Source: Planctomycetaceae bacterium
Lineage (GTDB): Bacteria; Planctomycetota; Planctomycetia; Pirellulales; Thermoguttaceae
Length of the DNA: 7,787 nucleotides
Assembly (NCBI GenBank): GCA_031256755.1
Contig: JAIRPZ010000175.1
Span: 1 to 7,787, forward strand
Reading direction: 5' to 3'
Position 1 is the stretch's first letter. Every line of letters starts with the position of its first letter. Below, in pieces: positions 5,330 to 7,787 of the stretch. The translations under genes were made by a program, and so were the position numbers. The notes under the pieces are model-generated. The model was given only the letters and a program-made list of their open reading frames with translations. It was not told the DNA's origin and did not search any database.

Positions 5330-5388
5330 GTTTCATCATCTTTTGAGTAACGCCCCCCCAACACAAAAATACTTAAATGCTTTCCAAT

Positions 5389-7787
5389 ATGAAAATCGGT
5401 ACGAAGTTGTTTACCGGCTTCGGTCTCCTTGTCCTGCTGCTCGTCCTTATCGGCGGGGGCGTACTTTACGCTCTCTCCTATATTTATAAAGCCACCGGCG
5501 ATGTCCGGCGGCAAATCGATATTCTTGCCGAAGTCAGCGATATTATTACGAATTCCTACGAGTCGCAACTTGCGGTCAATCAGCACGCCGTGACCGGCGA
5601 TTCCGCCAAATGGCATTCCGCAGTGGAAAACCATGTCAAAAAAGTTGCGGAAACCGGTCAAAAGGTTCGGGAAATTATGAGTAATCCTGAAAATGCGGAC
5701 TCCATCGCCGCTGTCGCCAAAGTGACCGGCGATTTCCTGCAATTGGATACGAACTACGCCGCTCTGCTCGTGAAAAAACATAACACACGCCTCGTCCGTA
5801 ATGATGCCTACATTGCCGCAGAAAAAAGTATGCAGCAGGTCATCGCCGGAATCATCCAATACGCCGTTGAAGACGGAAAAACGGTTGACGGCGAAACAGA
5901 AAAATATGTCAAAGCCGACCGGCTGCAAACAGTTGTTCTTGCCGCTAAAGTCGTGGATCAACTCGAAAAGGTCCGGGTACTGGCAAGGGATTGTGAAATG
6001 GCGGTCAATGCTGCCGACCGGAGCCAAACACTGGAAGCCATCAACAAACAGTTTGCCGCGATAGACGAGACCTTTGCCGCAATTCAGCCGCACGTCACAA
6101 GAGGAGAAAACCGGGAGAACATCAGCATTGCCGTTGACAGCATCAAAAAATACAAAGAATTCAACGGCAAAGTGACTGATCTGAATGTCGAAATGCAGAA
6201 AAGCAGCGATGACAGTGCCGCCGTTGCGCAAAAAATCGAAGAACTGCTCCAAGATGTTGTGCAAAAGGTTACGGACGGTGCCAACAAAGAATCGGATGCA
6301 ACGGACGCACTCATTGACATGATTTATATGACGCTCATCGGGATATGTCTTGCGGCGGTAGCGGCCGGAGCGGTGACGGGGATTGTCTTGTCGAAAAACA
6401 TCACGACCGGTCTGGGACATGCCGTGAAAATGCTCGGCAAAATGGCGAATGAAGGGGATTTGCAGGTTGAAATCCCGAAACAATATATGCAGCGTAAAGA
6501 CGAGGTTGGTCAGTTGTCTCATGCTTTGGCGGATATTGTCCGGGAATTTCAGACGGTTGAAACGATGGCAGCCGAACTCGCCGGCGGAAACTGGCTGACG
6601 ACCGTGAAGTGCCGGGGAGAAAAAGATGCGATGAACCTCAATTTGGTCAAAATGCTGAATCAGGTGAACGAAGCCCTTTCCAGTACGGCAACGGCTGTTG
6701 ATCAGGTTGCTGTCGGCTCGGCGCAGGTTTCGCAGGCAAGCAGCAGTTTGTCGCAAGGGGCAACGGAAACGGCGGCGAGTATGGAAGAAATTTCGGCTTC
6801 GATGCATGAAATCGGCTCGCAGACCAACTCCAATGCCCAGAATGCGAATGAGGCGAACCGGATTTCGCAAGAGGCGAATGCGGCAGCGGCGGGCGGTCAG
6901 GAAATGATGCGGAAAATGATTGAAGCGATGGGACTCATCACGAAAAATTCGCAGGAAGTGCAGAAAGTGGTGAAAGTGATTGACGACATTTCGTTCCAGA
7001 CAAACTTGCTGGCGTTGAATGCGGCGGTGGAAGCGGCGCGTGCCGGAGCGCACGGAAAAGGATTTGCGGTTGTTGCGGAAGAAGTCCGCAATCTGGCGAG
7101 CCGGAGTGCGAAAGCGGCGTTGGAAACAACGCAGATGATTGAAAACAACAGCAAACAAATCAACGAAGGAGCGGAAATTGCCACGCAGACGGCGGAAATG
7201 CTGAACGATATTGTGGAGCATTCGCAAAAGGTGGCGGGATTGGTTGCGGAAATTGCCAAGGCGAGCAGTGAACAGGCATTGGGAATTTCGCAGGTTTCGC
7301 AGGGTTTGCAGCAAATTGATTCGGTCACGCAGCAGAACACGGCGGCAGCGGAGGAAACCGCAAGTGTTTCTAACGAAATGAGTGCGCAGGCGGCGGAATT
7401 GCAGCAATTGGTCGGTAAGTTCAAAATCCGCAAGGGCGGTGCGGTGCAGGAACCGTCCAAAAACCGTCCGTCTTCGCCTGCTGCCGAGCCGCTGAAGACG
7501 GAGACGAAACACGACCCCGTGAAGGGTGCTGCCCTGAAGGGAGGAGGGATTACGTCTGCGCCTGCGGTTCTGCCGTCAAAGCCGGTTGCGGCTGCTGTCA
7601 AGAGTGTGAAACAGCCGCCCGTTGCCGCAGCCACTGAATTGCCCACACGCGCTGCGGAACCGGTCAAAAGTACGGCGGTGCAAGTGCCGGAAAGCAAGAG
7701 CGGAGGCTATACGCCTTCGGCGGCTCCGGCAACGGAGGACAACTGGGGCGGCGGAGGCACTGCGGAAATTCACATTGACCTTGACGA
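5389..7787 (+). CDS. Methyl-accepting chemotaxis protein, 3' end beyond the window
   Basis: Membrane chemoreceptor that signals through CheW and CheA to the flagellar motor; ligand unknown. At least 799 residues. Layout: short cytoplasmic start MKIGTK, membrane segment about 8-29, periplasmic all-helical sensor about 30-310 (four-helix or HBM-like), membrane segment 311-334, HAMP 336-385, a second HAMP-like stretch 392-432 (AAELAGGNWLTTVKCRGEKD), then the coiled-coil signalling domain. Its hairpin tip at 531-568 has DISFQTNLLALNAAVEAARA followed by GKGFAVVAEEVRNLA, the signature of MCPs. From about 680 there is a flexible tail rich in Pro, Ala and Lys, ending in EIHIDLD at the window edge; whether a CheR-binding end follows is not visible. 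ATG 5389 fits the usual MKIGTKL start; ATG 5377, in frame, would add MLSN. Neither has a Shine-Dalgarno. Ala codons switch from mostly GCC in the sensor half to mostly GCG in the signalling half. Confidence 0.95.
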   Translation, partial: MKIGTKLFTGFGLLVLLLVLIGGGVLYALSYIYKATGDVRRQIDILAEVSDIITNSYESQLAVNQHAVTGDSAKWHSAVENHVKKVAETGQKVREIMSNPENADSIAAVAKVTGDFLQLDTNYAALLVKKHNTRLVRNDAYIAAEKSMQQVIAGIIQYAVEDGKTVDGETEKYVKADRLQTVVLAAKVVDQLEKVRVLARDCEMAVNAADRSQTLEAINKQFAAIDETFAAIQPHVTRGENRENISIAVDSIKKYKEFNGKVTDLNVEMQKSSDDSAAVAQKIEELLQDVVQKVTDGANKESDATDALIDMIYMTLIGICLAAVAAGAVTGIVLSKNITTGLGHAVKMLGKMANEGDLQVEIPKQYMQRKDEVGQLSHALADIVREFQTVETMAAELAGGNWLTTVKCRGEKDAMNLNLVKMLNQVNEALSSTATAVDQVAVGSAQVSQASSSLSQGATETAASMEEISASMHEIGSQTNSNAQNANEANRISQEANAAAAGGQEMMRKMIEAMGLITKNSQEVQKVVKVIDDISFQTNLLALNAAVEAARAGAHGKGFAVVAEEVRNLASRSAKAALETTQMIENNSKQINEGAEIATQTAEMLNDIVEHSQKVAGLVAEIAKASSEQALGISQVSQGLQQIDSVTQQNTAAAEETASVSNEMSAQAAELQQLVGKFKIRKGGAVQEPSKNRPSSPAAEPLKTETKHDPVKGAALKGGGITSAPAVLPSKPVAAAVKSVKQPPVAAATELPTRAAEPVKSTAVQVPESKSGGYTPSAAPATEDNWGGGGTAEIHIDLD

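Noticed and set aside
5353..5359. Seven-C run in the chemoreceptor leader as a second phase switch
   Set aside because: It lies outside the coding frame and outside the -10/-35 spacing, and seven bases is short for slippage.
5323..7512. 729-residue open frame on the minus strand
   Set aside because: It lies entirely opposite the chemoreceptor, which has clear family motifs throughout; its own composition (rich in Arg, His, Phe, Asn) is what the antisense of a receptor gene gives.

Overview
The window looks like a chromosomal segment of a planctomycete (Planctomycetota, probably the Pirellulales or a gut-type relative). The evidence is a DUF1559 type II secretion pseudopilin followed by a small carboxypeptidase-regulatory-like lipoprotein, a sigma factor that has region 2 but no region 4, a lone flhB away from other flagellar genes, weak or absent Shine-Dalgarno sites, and intergenic repeats that run into coding sequence. 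The assignment is inferred from gene families, not from a marker gene.

Left part (1-2533): a DUF1559 pseudopilin whose start is cut off from its body by a ten-G run, then a repeat-rich gap with a strong hairpin, then a small lipoprotein. The last third of the lipoprotein frame is read from a 590-bp insertion-sequence remnant (1807-2396) with perfect 20-bp terminal inverted repeats. The remnant carries, on the minus strand, the 5' end of an ISAs1-like transposase. A composite AGACGGC-type repeat occurs in opposite orientations on either side of the lipoprotein and remnant, and a related copy encodes part of the pseudopilin leader. A 9-bp tandem repeat (ATCCTGTNA type) follows the remnant.

Middle (2617-5268): flhB (flagellar export gate, with the NPTH self-cleavage site), a probable bidirectional terminator, greA on the minus strand, a divergent short sigma-like gene, and a minus-strand PduO-type cobalamin adenosyltransferase whose 3' end overlaps the sigma-like gene by 108 bp.

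Right part (5321-7787): a methyl-accepting chemotaxis protein, open at the right edge, diverging from the adenosyltransferase across a near-symmetric -10 element. It and flhB both point to a motile, chemotactic cell, but the genes shown do not form one operon or pathway; most are single transcription units. I see no defence system, CRISPR array, tRNA or rRNA. The most unusual material is the repeat and IS-remnant region and the G-run at the pseudopilin start. I found no convincing undescribed multi-gene system.
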